From Bacteroidota bacterium (GTDB lineage Bacteria > Bacteroidota > Bacteroidia > B-17B0 > Aurantibacillaceae): a stretch of DNA of 49,941 nt. The notes beneath the pieces are model-generated. The model made no database searches and had not been told where the DNA came from. It was given only the letters and a program-made list of their open reading frames with translations. The stretch spans positions 1 through 49,941 of the forward strand of contig JADJSH010000026.1 of NCBI GenBank assembly GCA_016711805.1, given 5' to 3'. A program made the position numbers and the translations under genes. Positions 26,556 through 35,429 of this stretch are shown here, one piece after another (the stretch's first letter is position 1; each line of letters begins with the position of its first letter).

Positions 26556-27488
26556 TTATGTTTTAGTAATGGGCATGTTGTTGTCCATATCCTGATTTTT
26601 ATCTTTACGATTCTTAATCCATTTCCAAATTCCGCCAAAAGCAGCGGCTACTGCAATAAAAATTAACTTAATATACTTTGCAAACAAAGCCCATAAACCC
26701 ACTTTTGCTAAAACTTTACCAGCCACTAATCCACCGATAGACCATGCGGCTACTTCATCAACACTTGAATCGTAATCCGAGTATTGATTGCCTGGAGTAA
26801 ATTTTACAGAGGATAACAAGTAATTAATAACAGGTTTTACTTCTGTTAGCGACGACATTTTTCCAACGGCATTCATGGATAAAACGCCTTTTCTCCCTAA
26901 AATTCTCACATCATAGTTTAGTGTGTTGTCGGTGGCTTCACCAAATTTAAATTCTTTAGCCCAATGCAAAACTTTTCTGTCTTTATCATAAAATGGTGTA
27001 GAGGCCCAATTAATTAATTCGATTTTGTCATATCCTTCTTTTATTCTTTCAGTATTTGATTCTGATGTTTCTTTTTTCATGGTAGTTAATAATTCGGCAT
27101 AGTCCATGTCTTCTGCATCACCATCTTCCACATAACCCATTTCATCAAAACTAATGGTGAATGCCCATGAGTTTTCATCTAAAGGCGTATATTTTTCTGG
27201 GAACAACATACCAATAATGCCATTCGCATTAGGATTCCCCCATAAATCTACTAACACTGTTTTTGATTGAGCGGCGTCTAAAAATCGTAATCCTTTTGGA
27301 ATATCTATTGTTGCAAAGCCCCCATCTAAGGTTATTTTCCCTGTTTGATATTTAAAGGTTGCATTCATGGAATCTAAATAATGATTCATGACTTCTTGAT
27401 ACATGGCAACAGAATCTTCATGAGTAGCTTGTGAATAAGCAGAACCGAACCAAAAATTAATGGCTAGTAAACAAATGATTTTTTTCAT
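26556..27488 (-). CDS. DUF2167 membrane protein
   Basis: 310 residues. Signal peptide MKKIICLLAINFWFGSAYSQ, then a long extracytoplasmic region with DUF2167 hallmarks: GKITLDGGFATIDIPKGLRF near residue 50, WGNPNANGIIGMLFP, ISFDEMGYVEDGDAEDMDY near 120, and LLTTMKKETSESN. Near the C-terminus are two hydrophobic helices (around AWSIGGLVAGKVLAKVGLWA and YIKLIFIAVAAAFGGIWKWI) followed by a charged tail. The family is found across Gram-negative bacteria without established function. The gene stands alone, convergent with the efflux operon and 87 bp downstream of a histidine kinase on the same strand. Confidence 0.88.
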   Translation of the reverse strand: MKKIICLLAINFWFGSAYSQATHEDSVAMYQEVMNHYLDSMNATFKYQTGKITLDGGFATIDIPKGLRFLDAAQSKTVLVDLWGNPNANGIIGMLFPEKYTPLDENSWAFTISFDEMGYVEDGDAEDMDYAELLTTMKKETSESNTERIKEGYDKIELINWASTPFYDKDRKVLHWAKEFKFGEATDNTLNYDVRILGRKGVLSMNAVGKMSSLTEVKPVINYLLSSVKFTPGNQYSDYDSSVDEVAAWSIGGLVAGKVLAKVGLWALFAKYIKLIFIAVAAAFGGIWKWIKNRKDKNQDMDNNMPITKT

Positions 27489-27575
27489 AATTTTTGGTGT
27501 GTGATGATTAAGAGTTTAGATTTATATATAAATATTTAAAAATAGTGTTAGTTCACAATAACGTAGATTAAAAAA

Positions 27576-28808
27576 TTAGGTAGGAAATACCAAACTTACA
27601 CACGCTCCATCTTCGTTTTTAAAAACAACTTGTGCGTCTATTTGGTCGGATAAGGATTCGATTAAAGACAATCCAAGAGCAGTTTCTTTTCTATTGGAAG
27701 TATCAGTAAAGCCACTACCGTTATCCATGATACAAATTTGTATTCTATCAAAAATTAATTGCATTTTGATTTTAATACTTGGGTTTTGATGGCCTTGATG
27801 AAAGGCATGTTTCAATGAATTGGTGATGGCTTCATTTACAATTAAACCAATCGGAACAGCTTTTGTTATTTCCAATTCAATGACTTCTAGTTCTTCAATG
27901 ATTTCTATCTGTTTCGAAGTAATAGGAAAACTCTTTATCAACTCTTGAACTAATTCAAATAAATACAATTTCAAATTAATTTTTGATAAGTTATCTTTTT
28001 TATACAAGCGTTCGTGTACCATCGAAATACTCATCACTCTGTTTCGTGATTCAATCATCAGTTGTTTAGATTCTTCGCAAGGTGCTTTTTCGGTTTGAAG
28101 ATTTAATAAACCAGTAATAATGGCTAAATTATTTTTAACGCGATGTTGTATTTCTGCTAACAACGTTTCTTTTTCTTTTAAGGATTGAGAAATTATTTTT
28201 TGTGCTTCTTGTTCTTTGTGAAGAAGCGTTAAGGCTTCGTTATTTTGGCGATTAATAAGCCTCACTACTAAAAACACCAAAATTAAAGTGACAAAAAACG
28301 CTAACACACTATTATAAGTTAATAAGGCCGCATTATCGGCTTCAGTAATAGTTGTATTTTTTAAATAAGGAATATCAATTAAACGTGAACATAAAAAGCT
28401 TACTAATACAATCGAAAAGAAAATAGCGGTTCTGGCATTTGATTTTACAGGATTATGGATTAAAGCCACGCAAAATATAACGGGAAAGTAGTATAAGTAA
28501 TTACCCACGCTATCAATGTATTGTTGATTTAAAATAAAAATGGTAACATTTATGGTTATTACAAAAAGGTAAGTAGCCGCATTGTGATATAATTTATAAT
28601 TTAAAAACAGAATAGTTAATGAAGTGAGCGTTGTAAATAACACGGTTGAAATCACATAGTCTCCACTAATAAAAATCACAGAGGAAACGCCAATTAATAA
28701 ACCAAGCAATGTTATTAATGCAAATAAATTAACAATTCTTGCCTCGCGTTTTTGGTAAAATTCCATTTCTGATTTTACGCCAAGGTTTATTAAGTTTCCA
28801 AAAATCAT
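27576..28808 (-). CDS. Sensor histidine kinase, HisKA_2/HWE-like
   Basis: 410 residues. About six transmembrane helices occupy residues 25-190, with only short loops between them, so sensing is probably within the membrane. A short coiled coil (NNEALTLLHKEQEAQKIISQ) leads to the dimerisation/phosphoacceptor region with His in LLAEIQHRVKNNLAIITGLL near residue 225, the HisKA_2 form. The ATPase domain shows the N box GLIVNEAITNSLKHAFHQG, the G1 box CIMDNGSGF and the G2 region TALGLSLIESLSDQI. No response regulator or receiver domain lies next to it. The signal is unknown. Kinases of this form often act in general stress or light signalling, but that cannot be concluded here. Confidence 0.92.
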   Translation of the reverse strand: MIFGNLINLGVKSEMEFYQKREARIVNLFALITLLGLLIGVSSVIFISGDYVISTVLFTTLTSLTILFLNYKLYHNAATYLFVITINVTIFILNQQYIDSVGNYLYYFPVIFCVALIHNPVKSNARTAIFFSIVLVSFLCSRLIDIPYLKNTTITEADNAALLTYNSVLAFFVTLILVFLVVRLINRQNNEALTLLHKEQEAQKIISQSLKEKETLLAEIQHRVKNNLAIITGLLNLQTEKAPCEESKQLMIESRNRVMSISMVHERLYKKDNLSKINLKLYLFELVQELIKSFPITSKQIEIIEELEVIELEITKAVPIGLIVNEAITNSLKHAFHQGHQNPSIKIKMQLIFDRIQICIMDNGSGFTDTSNRKETALGLSLIESLSDQIDAQVVFKNEDGACVSLVFPT

Positions 28809-28860
28809 TTTTTTGCTATAGTACGTTTAAGGTTTCAATATACTACTTTTTTCTAAAAAT

Positions 28861-28892
28861 AAAAGTCCTGGAATTTTAATCCCAGGACTTTT
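28861..28892. terminator. Terminator after leuS
   Basis: AAAAGTCCTGG (28861-28871) pairs with CCAGGACTTTT (28882-28892) around a 10-base loop. On the minus strand the stem is followed by TTTTATTTTT. It lies 24 bp past the leuS stop and upstream of the histidine kinase gene, separating the two. Confidence 0.85.
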
Positions 28893-28915
28893 TCAAAATA
28901 TTAGTAACCACTTAA

Positions 28916-31900
28916 TTAAACTACCATATTCACAATCTTCTTGTGAACGACGATTACTTTTTTAGGTTCTTTACCATCAAGGTATTTGGCAGTTTGCTCG
29001 TTAGCTCTTACAATGGCTTCCACTTCAGGTGCTGTTAATGTAGCAGCTAACTCTAATGTAAATTTAACTTTACCATTAAATGATACAGGATAGTTTACGT
29101 TATCGTCTACTAAAAATGCTTCATTAAAATCAGGGAAAGCAGCAGTTGAAATACTTTCGGTATGACCTAACTGTTTCCAAAGTTCTTCGGCAATGTGCGG
29201 AGCGTAAGGAGATAAACAAACTAATAAGGGTTCAAGGATTGAACGCTTATTACATTTTGCATCGGTTAATTCGTTTACGCAAATCATAAAATTACTGATA
29301 GAGGTATTGAAAGAAAAACGCTCAATGTCTTCTGTAATTTTTTTAATGGTTTTATGTATGGTTTTTAATTCGCCTTTGGTTGGTTCGTCGTTAGTAACAT
29401 TAAAAGCAACATCCCCCGCCCCTTGGGCACCCCCTTGCAAGGGGGAATAGAACAAGCGCCACAATTTTTTTAAGAAACCGTGTACGCCTGTAATACCATT
29501 GGTATTCCAAGGCTTACTTTGTTCTAAAGGGCCTAAAAACATTTCGTATAAACGCAACGTATCTGAACCAAATTTTTCTGCAATATCATCTGGAGTTTGA
29601 ACATTTAGTTTACTCTTCCCCATTTTTTCAATTTCCCATCCGCAAATATATTTCCCATCTTCTAATATAAACTCTGCATTTTTATAATAACTTCTGGAAT
29701 TTCTAAAAGAATCAATATTTAAAATATCATTGTCTACGATGTTTATATCAACATTGAATGCAATTGGATTGGTATCAGCGGATATAGAATATGCATAGTG
29801 CTTTCCATCAAACATACTTTGGGCTAAAGCATTTAGTTCCTTTCGTTTTTCAGTAATTAGATCGGATATATAATTAAATTCTTGTGTCAATTTATCATCT
29901 GGCTTATCTCCGTCATTGACTATATCATTATATTTTACTATTGTACTATAGAAATTTTTTGAAATGAATACTTCAGGAAGATTCTTCATTACCTCTTCAA
30001 TTTTTTTAATATCATTATCCGTTGGTTTCTCAGCCCCCCAAGTCCCGATAAGTTTATAAACAAAATTGCTTCTACCCTGTATCATCCCTTGATTAATCAA
30101 CTTCTTAGCGGGTTCATCAATAGCAATGTATCCAAGGTCTTTTAAAAATTTCGTCCAAAAGCGCACGTATAATAAATGCCCTGTCGCATGTTCGCTACCA
30201 CCAATGTATAAATCTACCTGTTGCCAATAATCTGCTAATTTTTTATCCGCAAACACCGAAGCGTTAGTAGAGTCCATGTATCTTAAAAAATACCAAGAAC
30301 TACCTGCCCAACCCGGCATGGTGCTATGTTCGTAATCATATTTGCCTTCGTGCTTCCATGAAGAGGCAGCACGAGCCAAAGGGGGCTCACCATCTTCGGT
30401 AGGTAAATATTTATCTACTTCTGGTAATACTAATGGTAATTCGTTTTCATTTAAAGCGTAAGGAATATCATTTTTGTAATACACCGGAATTGGTTCTCCC
30501 CAATAACGTTGTCTGCCAAACACCGCATCACGTAAACGGAAATTCACTTTTCCTTTTCCGATGCCTTTTGTTTCAATGGCGGCAATGGCTTTTTTAATCG
30601 CTTCTTTAACTTCTAATCCATTTAAAAAATCTGAGTTAATTAACTTTCCTTCTTTCGCATCGTACGATTCTTTTTCTAAATCCCCACCCGCTACTACTTC
30701 TAAAATTGGTAAACCAAAATGTTTCGCAAAACTATAATCTCTGCTATCGTGCGCTGGCACTGCCATCACAGCACCTGTTCCATAACCAGCTAATACATAA
30801 TCACCAATCCAAATAGGAACTTGTTTTCCTGTGAATGGATGTTCTACATAAGAACCAGTAAACACACCTGTAATTTTATTAATGTCAGCCTGGCGCTCAC
30901 GCTCGCTTCTGTTTTTTGCTTGCGTCACATAAGCTTCAACCGCAGCTTTGTTATCTGCTGTGGTTAAACTTTCTACTAATTCATGCTCTGGCGCTAGTGT
31001 TACAAAGGAAACGCCAAATACTGTATCAGGACGAGTGGTGAATACTTCTATCCATTTGTCACCCTGAGACACTTTGAACTTTAAACTTGTTCCTTCACTT
31101 TTTCCAATCCAGTTACGTTGCGCTTCTTTTAAACTTTCTGTCCAATCTAAAGTATCTAATCCATCTAACAAACGTTGAGCATAGGCTGTTATACGCATGC
31201 TCCATTGTTTCATGAGTTTACGTTCAACAGGATGTCCGCCACGCTCGCTTACACCATCTTTAATTTCATCATTCGCTAAAACCGTTCCCAAAGCCGGGCA
31301 CCAGTTCACCACTGATTCTCCTAAATAAGCTAAACGGAAATTCATTAAAATGTCGCTTTTCTTTTTTTCATCAAAAGCTTTCCATTCTTCACTAGTAAAC
31401 GTCCCTAAATCTTTTTCAATATCACCTGTTAAGGTGTCGTCTAATTTGCTATTGAATCCTTTTGTTTCAAAAATTTGGATTAAGGTTTCAATAGGCTCTG
31501 CTTTATTGGTGCTTTTGTTATACCAACTATTAAATATTTGAATGAAGATCCATTGTGTCCATTTGTAGTATTCAGGATTGGATGTTCTTACTTCTCTGTC
31601 CCAATCAAACGAAAAACCAATTTTATCTAATTGTTCGCGGTAACGTGCAATGTTTTGTTCAGTCGTAATTTTTGGATGTTGTCCTGTTTGAATCGCATAT
31701 TGCTCAGCTGGTAAACCAAAGCTATCGTAACCCATTGGATGCAATACATTAAAGCCTTTATGGCGCTTGTAGCGAGAAACAATATCAGAAGCAATGTATC
31801 CAAGAGGATGCCCTACATGTAAACCAGCACCAGATGGATAAGGGAACATGTCCAATACGTAGTACTTCGGTTTATCTCCCCCATCTTTAGCAGCAAAGGT

Positions 31901-31960
31901 TTTGTGTTTTGCCCAATATGCTTGCCAATTACTTTCTATCTCTTTAAAATTGTATTCCAT
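28916..31960 (-). CDS. leuS: Leucyl-tRNA synthetase with an unusual internal insertion
   Basis: 1014 residues, roughly 80-90 longer than usual for Bacteroidota. The class I signature HIGH appears as HVGH in FPYPSGAGLHVGHPLGY near residue 45. The CP1 editing domain spans ~265-470 (FTTRPDTVFGVSF, GTGAVMAVPAHDSRDY). The catalytic core continues with MPGWAGSSWYFLRYMD and GGSEHATGHLLYVRFW. The KMSKS loop reads KMGKS (29612-29626), Ser replaced by Gly. Between FVYKLIGT and ISADTNPIAF (~residues 638-722) lies a charged, mostly helical segment of about 85 residues that is normally a short loop. A second, short insertion (SPLQGGAQGA, near 840) encodes a palindromic repeat. It charges tRNA-Leu. The gene is essential, so both insertions must be tolerated if this is the only copy. 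Confidence 0.96.
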   Translation of the reverse strand: MEYNFKEIESNWQAYWAKHKTFAAKDGGDKPKYYVLDMFPYPSGAGLHVGHPLGYIASDIVSRYKRHKGFNVLHPMGYDSFGLPAEQYAIQTGQHPKITTEQNIARYREQLDKIGFSFDWDREVRTSNPEYYKWTQWIFIQIFNSWYNKSTNKAEPIETLIQIFETKGFNSKLDDTLTGDIEKDLGTFTSEEWKAFDEKKKSDILMNFRLAYLGESVVNWCPALGTVLANDEIKDGVSERGGHPVERKLMKQWSMRITAYAQRLLDGLDTLDWTESLKEAQRNWIGKSEGTSLKFKVSQGDKWIEVFTTRPDTVFGVSFVTLAPEHELVESLTTADNKAAVEAYVTQAKNRSERERQADINKITGVFTGSYVEHPFTGKQVPIWIGDYVLAGYGTGAVMAVPAHDSRDYSFAKHFGLPILEVVAGGDLEKESYDAKEGKLINSDFLNGLEVKEAIKKAIAAIETKGIGKGKVNFRLRDAVFGRQRYWGEPIPVYYKNDIPYALNENELPLVLPEVDKYLPTEDGEPPLARAASSWKHEGKYDYEHSTMPGWAGSSWYFLRYMDSTNASVFADKKLADYWQQVDLYIGGSEHATGHLLYVRFWTKFLKDLGYIAIDEPAKKLINQGMIQGRSNFVYKLIGTWGAEKPTDNDIKKIEEVMKNLPEVFISKNFYSTIVKYNDIVNDGDKPDDKLTQEFNYISDLITEKRKELNALAQSMFDGKHYAYSISADTNPIAFNVDINIVDNDILNIDSFRNSRSYYKNAEFILEDGKYICGWEIEKMGKSKLNVQTPDDIAEKFGSDTLRLYEMFLGPLEQSKPWNTNGITGVHGFLKKLWRLFYSPLQGGAQGAGDVAFNVTNDEPTKGELKTIHKTIKKITEDIERFSFNTSISNFMICVNELTDAKCNKRSILEPLLVCLSPYAPHIAEELWKQLGHTESISTAAFPDFNEAFLVDDNVNYPVSFNGKVKFTLELAATLTAPEVEAIVRANEQTAKYLDGKEPKKVIVVHKKIVNMVV
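29412..29445. repeat. In-frame palindromic repeat inside leuS
   Basis: The segment contains a perfect 16-bp palindrome, CCCCCTTGCAAGGGGG (29430-29445), next to a GC-rich arm CCCCCGCCCCTTGGG (29413-29427), in otherwise AT-rich DNA. It is translated within LeuRS as roughly SPLQGGAQGAGD. Its composition differs sharply from its surroundings, which suggests a small mobile palindromic element that inserted without breaking the reading frame. Confidence 0.7.
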
Positions 31961-32056
31961 AATGCTTGATTTTGCGAGGTGTAAAGATAAGATTTAACCG
32001 CAAAGCTACAATAGGTTTTTAGGGGATAGTGCAGTGGATTGTGAGAATAATTATTT

Positions 32057-32154
32057 GGGCGTGCCCCTATGGGTCGGGCTTTCGGCACTCGCTTTTTTAT
32101 TTGTCCTTTGGAACAAATAAAAAGAGCTCAAACAAAGCCTCAATCCCTCACGCG
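32057..32154 (-). repeat. Interspersed ~95-bp repeat, copy 1
   Basis: On the plus strand it begins GGGCGTGCCCCTATGGGTCG and ends AATCCCTCACGCG. The reverse complement of the copy at 33810-33898 begins GGGCGTGTCCCTGCGGGTCG and ends CATCCCTCACGCG, so the ends are strongly conserved and the middle diverges. It is GC-richer than its surroundings. The rest of the gap 31961-32181 shows nothing else. Confidence 0.75.
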
Positions 32155-32181
32155 GACTTGCTTTAAAGTTTAAGATAAAAC

Positions 32182-33765
32182 TTACTCTTTAATGACTTTG
32201 TATTGCTTTTGAAAATGAGGAATTTTTACATCTACAAAGTAAATGCCTTGGGCGAAATTTTGAAGATTAATTTTTTCTGAAGATGCTCCGCTCATAATTG
32301 TTTTTTGAAACACCGTTTTTCCGAACACATCTTTTACTTCAATCGTTCCATTATTTCCTGTTGCTTCAAAAGGAAAATTAATAGTGATGATATCTTGAGT
32401 TGGATTTGGGCCGAAGGAAGAATAATTGTTGTTCTCTAAAGAATTTATATTGGTGTAGATGCCATAAGGAATAATTTCACCCAGCGTGTCAGCACCATCG
32501 ATGATGGTGGAAGTGCAGTAATATTCAATGCTTTCAAAAACGCCCATAAACTTATTTACTTCTCCATAACCTTCTATAAAGGTTTCGCCAATTCTACCAA
32601 AACCGCCATTGATATCTAAACCTGTAGTATAATATACATTTGAATTTTGAGAAGATGGTAGATAATCACAATGACTATAATTTGGTTTCATTTCGCCCAA
32701 ATAACCTGAAAAACATGAATATCCGTAGGTTTTGTAAAAATGATTGTTAGTTGTTTTCCCAAATTTAACTACATAGCGTCCACCCATACTAGTAGTTATA
32801 AATTGATTATTGTAAGAAGAAGTGTAAAAATGATCCCAATAGTGTTGATAATATGTAGGTACATTAACAGCAGTTTGTGTATTGACAGGAAGAGATGGAA
32901 AAACAAAGGGGTTATTTATACCACAGGATCCAGGAAAGCTTCCAGGCATACAACTAGCTGAACATCCTTTTCTGTCTTCTATGAATGAATTGTATAATAC
33001 ACCACCTATATTTGAAGAAGATGTGGTTGTTTTTTTTGCGTAATAATAGGCAAAGCACTGTGCTCCTGGAAGCCCTGTGTATCTGTGTTCATAAGAGTAA
33101 TAGTGAATTACCGCAGGCTTTAATTTAAAAAAATCATAAAAGTTCGGTACTTTTTCTCCATATAATGCTAGTACGTCATAAACACTATCACTTTCTATTC
33201 CACGCAATTTATAATACATCTGTTGTCCAAATTGAGCAGGGTATTTTACGATGCCGAATTGTTTTGAAATAATGATGGAATCATTGGTACTTAATAAAAT
33301 GGTATTGACTGAATCACTCACGCCAAAATAATTTTTTATAGTGGCGCTAATGACTTGTGCCGTTATACCACGAGAAGCATTAAAGGTCCAAGTATTACCA
33401 AGAGATAAAAAACGAGGAATGATATAATTGCTTGTATCACTTAAACGATATTGATTATTTGAATACACAATTCGTCTTTGCATAAATTGCGGTTGATTAA
33501 TCATGATATAATTTGAATCCGCAACGCCAGGCTCTGGATAATAAAACCAGCAACTATCACATTTAGTAGCAATTCTGTTTAAACTGTAAATAGTATCTAC
33601 ACCTTGTATTAAAGTACTATCGGCAAATATGACAACAGTCGTGTAACTTTCATTTTCTAATGAATAGTTGTAGCGATAGTTTTTATTAAATACTGCCCAA
33701 TTTTGAGAATAGGCTAAAGCAATAAGATTTATAAAAACGATGGTATATATTATTCTTAGCTTCAT
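32182..33765 (-). CDS. Secreted T9SS-sorted hypothetical protein
   Basis: About 527 residues. I start at ATG 33765, where the signal peptide begins (MKLRIIYTIVFINLIALAYS, cleaved before QNWAVF). The upstream frame to 33825 lies partly inside a repeat and is unlikely to be coding. The body is rich in Tyr, Ser and Asn, with a Cys-rich stretch (RKGCSASCMPGSFPGSCG) near residue 270 that could form disulfides. The end carries a type A sorting domain (FGPNPTQDIITINF, then DVFGKTVFQKTIMSG, and a final basic YKVIKE). It is probably a surface or secreted protein; no enzymatic motif recognised. The gene sits between two inverted copies of a ~90 bp repeat. Confidence 0.82.
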   Translation of the reverse strand: MKLRIIYTIVFINLIALAYSQNWAVFNKNYRYNYSLENESYTTVVIFADSTLIQGVDTIYSLNRIATKCDSCWFYYPEPGVADSNYIMINQPQFMQRRIVYSNNQYRLSDTSNYIIPRFLSLGNTWTFNASRGITAQVISATIKNYFGVSDSVNTILLSTNDSIIISKQFGIVKYPAQFGQQMYYKLRGIESDSVYDVLALYGEKVPNFYDFFKLKPAVIHYYSYEHRYTGLPGAQCFAYYYAKKTTTSSSNIGGVLYNSFIEDRKGCSASCMPGSFPGSCGINNPFVFPSLPVNTQTAVNVPTYYQHYWDHFYTSSYNNQFITTSMGGRYVVKFGKTTNNHFYKTYGYSCFSGYLGEMKPNYSHCDYLPSSQNSNVYYTTGLDINGGFGRIGETFIEGYGEVNKFMGVFESIEYYCTSTIIDGADTLGEIIPYGIYTNINSLENNNYSSFGPNPTQDIITINFPFEATGNNGTIEVKDVFGKTVFQKTIMSGASSEKINLQNFAQGIYFVDVKIPHFQKQYKVIKE

Positions 33766-33809
33766 TAAATAAAGGTATGAAAAATAAGTCACGAATACAA
33801 AGTAAAACA

Positions 33810-33898
33810 CGCGTGAGGGATGCAAGCGAAAATCCTTTTATGAAACGGAGTGTATTAAAAGATTGAAGCGGGCAGCCCGACCCGCAGGGACACGCCCG
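33810..33898 (+). repeat. Interspersed ~90-bp repeat, copy 2 (inverted)
   Basis: On the plus strand it begins CGCGTGAGGGATGCAAGCGA and ends CCCGCAGGGACACGCCCG. Its conserved ends match copy 1 at 32057-32154 in the opposite orientation. Together they bracket the T9SS gene at 32182-33765. Confidence 0.75.
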
Positions 33899-33921
33899 TA
33901 TAATGTTACTGATGCAAAAAT

Positions 33922-34272
33922 TTACTCAAATACAAGCTTTCCAGATTCAACAACCTCTTTGTTATTTAAAACGCTGAAGGTGTATATTCCTTTTGCCAAA
34001 TTTCTGCGAAGGTATTGTGTTTCTTTTTCGACAATTGATAATTTATCTACTGCTTGCCCTTGTTGATTGTATAATATAAATTCCATTCCTGTTTTAGGTT
34101 CGTTTACTTTAATAACGAGAACTTCGGCAGAAGGATTTGGATAAATGCTAACATACTTTGTTCTTTTCACATCATTTGTAATAACAGAGTTGGATTCAGA
34201 AATAATAACTGACTGCGCTCTATAGGAAACAGATAAAAATATAATACAAACAATAGTGAAAATTATTTTCAT
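33922..34272 (-). CDS. Minimal T9SS protein: signal peptide plus sorting domain
   Basis: 116 residues. Signal peptide MKIIFTIVCIIFLSVSYRAQ is followed by only ~20 residues of linker, then a complete type A sorting domain (VSIYPNPSAEVLVIKVNEP, FILYNQQGQAVDKL, LAKGIYTFSVLN, ending ESGKLVFE). There is no passenger domain. It could be a remnant of a larger exported protein, a decoy for the secretion machinery, or a genuine small surface protein. The start is the first Met and gives a good signal peptide. Expression is likely independent: there is a ~200 bp AT-rich gap upstream. Confidence 0.8.
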   Translation of the reverse strand: MKIIFTIVCIIFLSVSYRAQSVIISESNSVITNDVKRTKYVSIYPNPSAEVLVIKVNEPKTGMEFILYNQQGQAVDKLSIVEKETQYLRRNLAKGIYTFSVLNNKEVVESGKLVFE

Positions 34273-34388
34273 AGCTTTTTTATTTGTAAAAATAATTAAA
34301 AACTAGAAAAACAAAATGTAGAAATTTTGTATAAATCTGATTTATGAAAAGATTATAGAATTTATTGTGAAACCTTTGTATACGAGGT

Positions 34389-34475
34389 ATGCAGAAGCAC
34401 TATCTCAAACTTATGAGAAAACAAACTGTAGAAAAATTGAAATTAATTTTCTTTGTTGTGACTAAATACGTTTAG
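34389..34475 (+). CDS. Possible 28-residue peptide
   Basis: ATG at 34389 opens a 28-codon frame (MQKHYLKLMRKQTVEKLKLI, then FFVVTKYV) ending at TAG 34473-34475. It is basic and amphipathic with a hydrophobic end. AACCTTTG lies about 10 bp upstream, one base from the TAnnTTTG promoter consensus. It stands in the gap between the minimal T9SS gene and the ALDH-like gene and is otherwise unsupported. Without conservation data this may be chance. The remainder of the 34273-34482 gap is AT-rich and featureless. Confidence 0.25.
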   Translation: MQKHYLKLMRKQTVEKLKLIFFVVTKYV

Positions 34476-34482
34476 CTGCAAC

Positions 34483-35361
34483 CTAATATTTAATTCCCGA
34501 TACACCAATATTTTCAATTGGGTGCCAAGTTGTTTTAATTTCTTGTAAGTCGGTAATGTAATACGGTCCTTGTTCTTTTTCGTCGCTCCAATTTTTGTTC
34601 CACGTAAAAACGCGTTTCACATTTAAGGACGCATTTTCACCAATGGTTTTATTAAAATCTTTTTCGGAGTTACAATTGATGATGGCATTCACATCCATGT
34701 GAGAAGAAAAATGCGAGTGTAATTCTTTGCGATTACCTGTTACAATATTTACAACGCCACCTGGCACATCGCTCGTTGCAATTACTTCTGCAAATGTAAT
34801 AGAACACGTTGGTTTACTTTCTGATGCTAATACAATACATGTATTTCCTCCAGCAATAGCTGGAGCAATCACAGAAACTAAGCCTAATAAAGCTGTTGAT
34901 TCATCCGCTAAGATAGCAACCACACCCATTGGTTCAGGCACTGAGAAATTGAAATGTGATGTAGCTACAGGGTTTACTGAACTAAATAATTGTTGGTATT
35001 TGTCGCACCAACCAGCATAGTACACTAAACGGTCGATACTTTGCTCTACTTCTTTTTTAGCAGCAGCAGGTGTGTAACCTAACTGTTTTAATTCTTCTAA
35101 GAATTGATCTTTTCTGCCTTCTAACATTTCGGCAATGCGGTATAAAATTTGTCCGCGGTTAAATGCTGCACGAGAGCTCCATCCACTAAAAGCACCACGT
35201 GCTACTATGACAGCATTTCTAAAATCTTTACGAGAAGATAAACTAACGTTTACAGTCATGTTGTTTTTTAATTTTAAAGGATAATAGCGACCGCTTTCCG
35301 TACGAGGAAACTGCCCGCCAATAAATATTTTGTATGTTTTTAAAACTTCTATTCTTTCCAT
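34483..35361 (-). CDS. Aldehyde dehydrogenase-like protein lacking the catalytic half (ALDH16 C-part)
   Basis: 292 residues aligning with the NAD-binding half of aldehyde dehydrogenases (KIFIGGQFPRTESGRYY, AFSGWSSRAAFNRGQILYRI, VPEPMGVVAILADES, APAIAGGNTCIVLASES, SDVPGGVVNIVTGN). It ends before the catalytic domain, so neither the ELGG Glu nor the catalytic Cys segment is present. It follows a full ALDH by 69 bp. The combined length (781) and the order active domain then inactive domain match ALDH16, which is usually one protein of ~800 residues with a non-catalytic second domain. It is probably a structural partner of the upstream enzyme. It lies two genes from deoC. Confidence 0.88.
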   Translation of the reverse strand: MERIEVLKTYKIFIGGQFPRTESGRYYPLKLKNNMTVNVSLSSRKDFRNAVIVARGAFSGWSSRAAFNRGQILYRIAEMLEGRKDQFLEELKQLGYTPAAAKKEVEQSIDRLVYYAGWCDKYQQLFSSVNPVATSHFNFSVPEPMGVVAILADESTALLGLVSVIAPAIAGGNTCIVLASESKPTCSITFAEVIATSDVPGGVVNIVTGNRKELHSHFSSHMDVNAIINCNSEKDFNKTIGENASLNVKRVFTWNKNWSDEKEQGPYYITDLQEIKTTWHPIENIGVSGIKY

Positions 35362-35429
35362 TGTAATATGTTTTTTGAGTTTAGTTGTTTGTTGTTTGAG
35401 TGTTTATCTAACAACTAATAACTTATTTC

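Noticed and set aside
32740..32961. Plus-strand open frames inside the T9SS gene and similar antisense frames in leuS, czcA and the act genes
   Set aside because: They lie wholly within well-supported genes on the other strand and show no recognisable motifs.
34472..34482. TTAGCTGCAAC, resembling the cassette junction motif
   Set aside because: A single short match with no inverted partner or palindrome nearby; likely chance.
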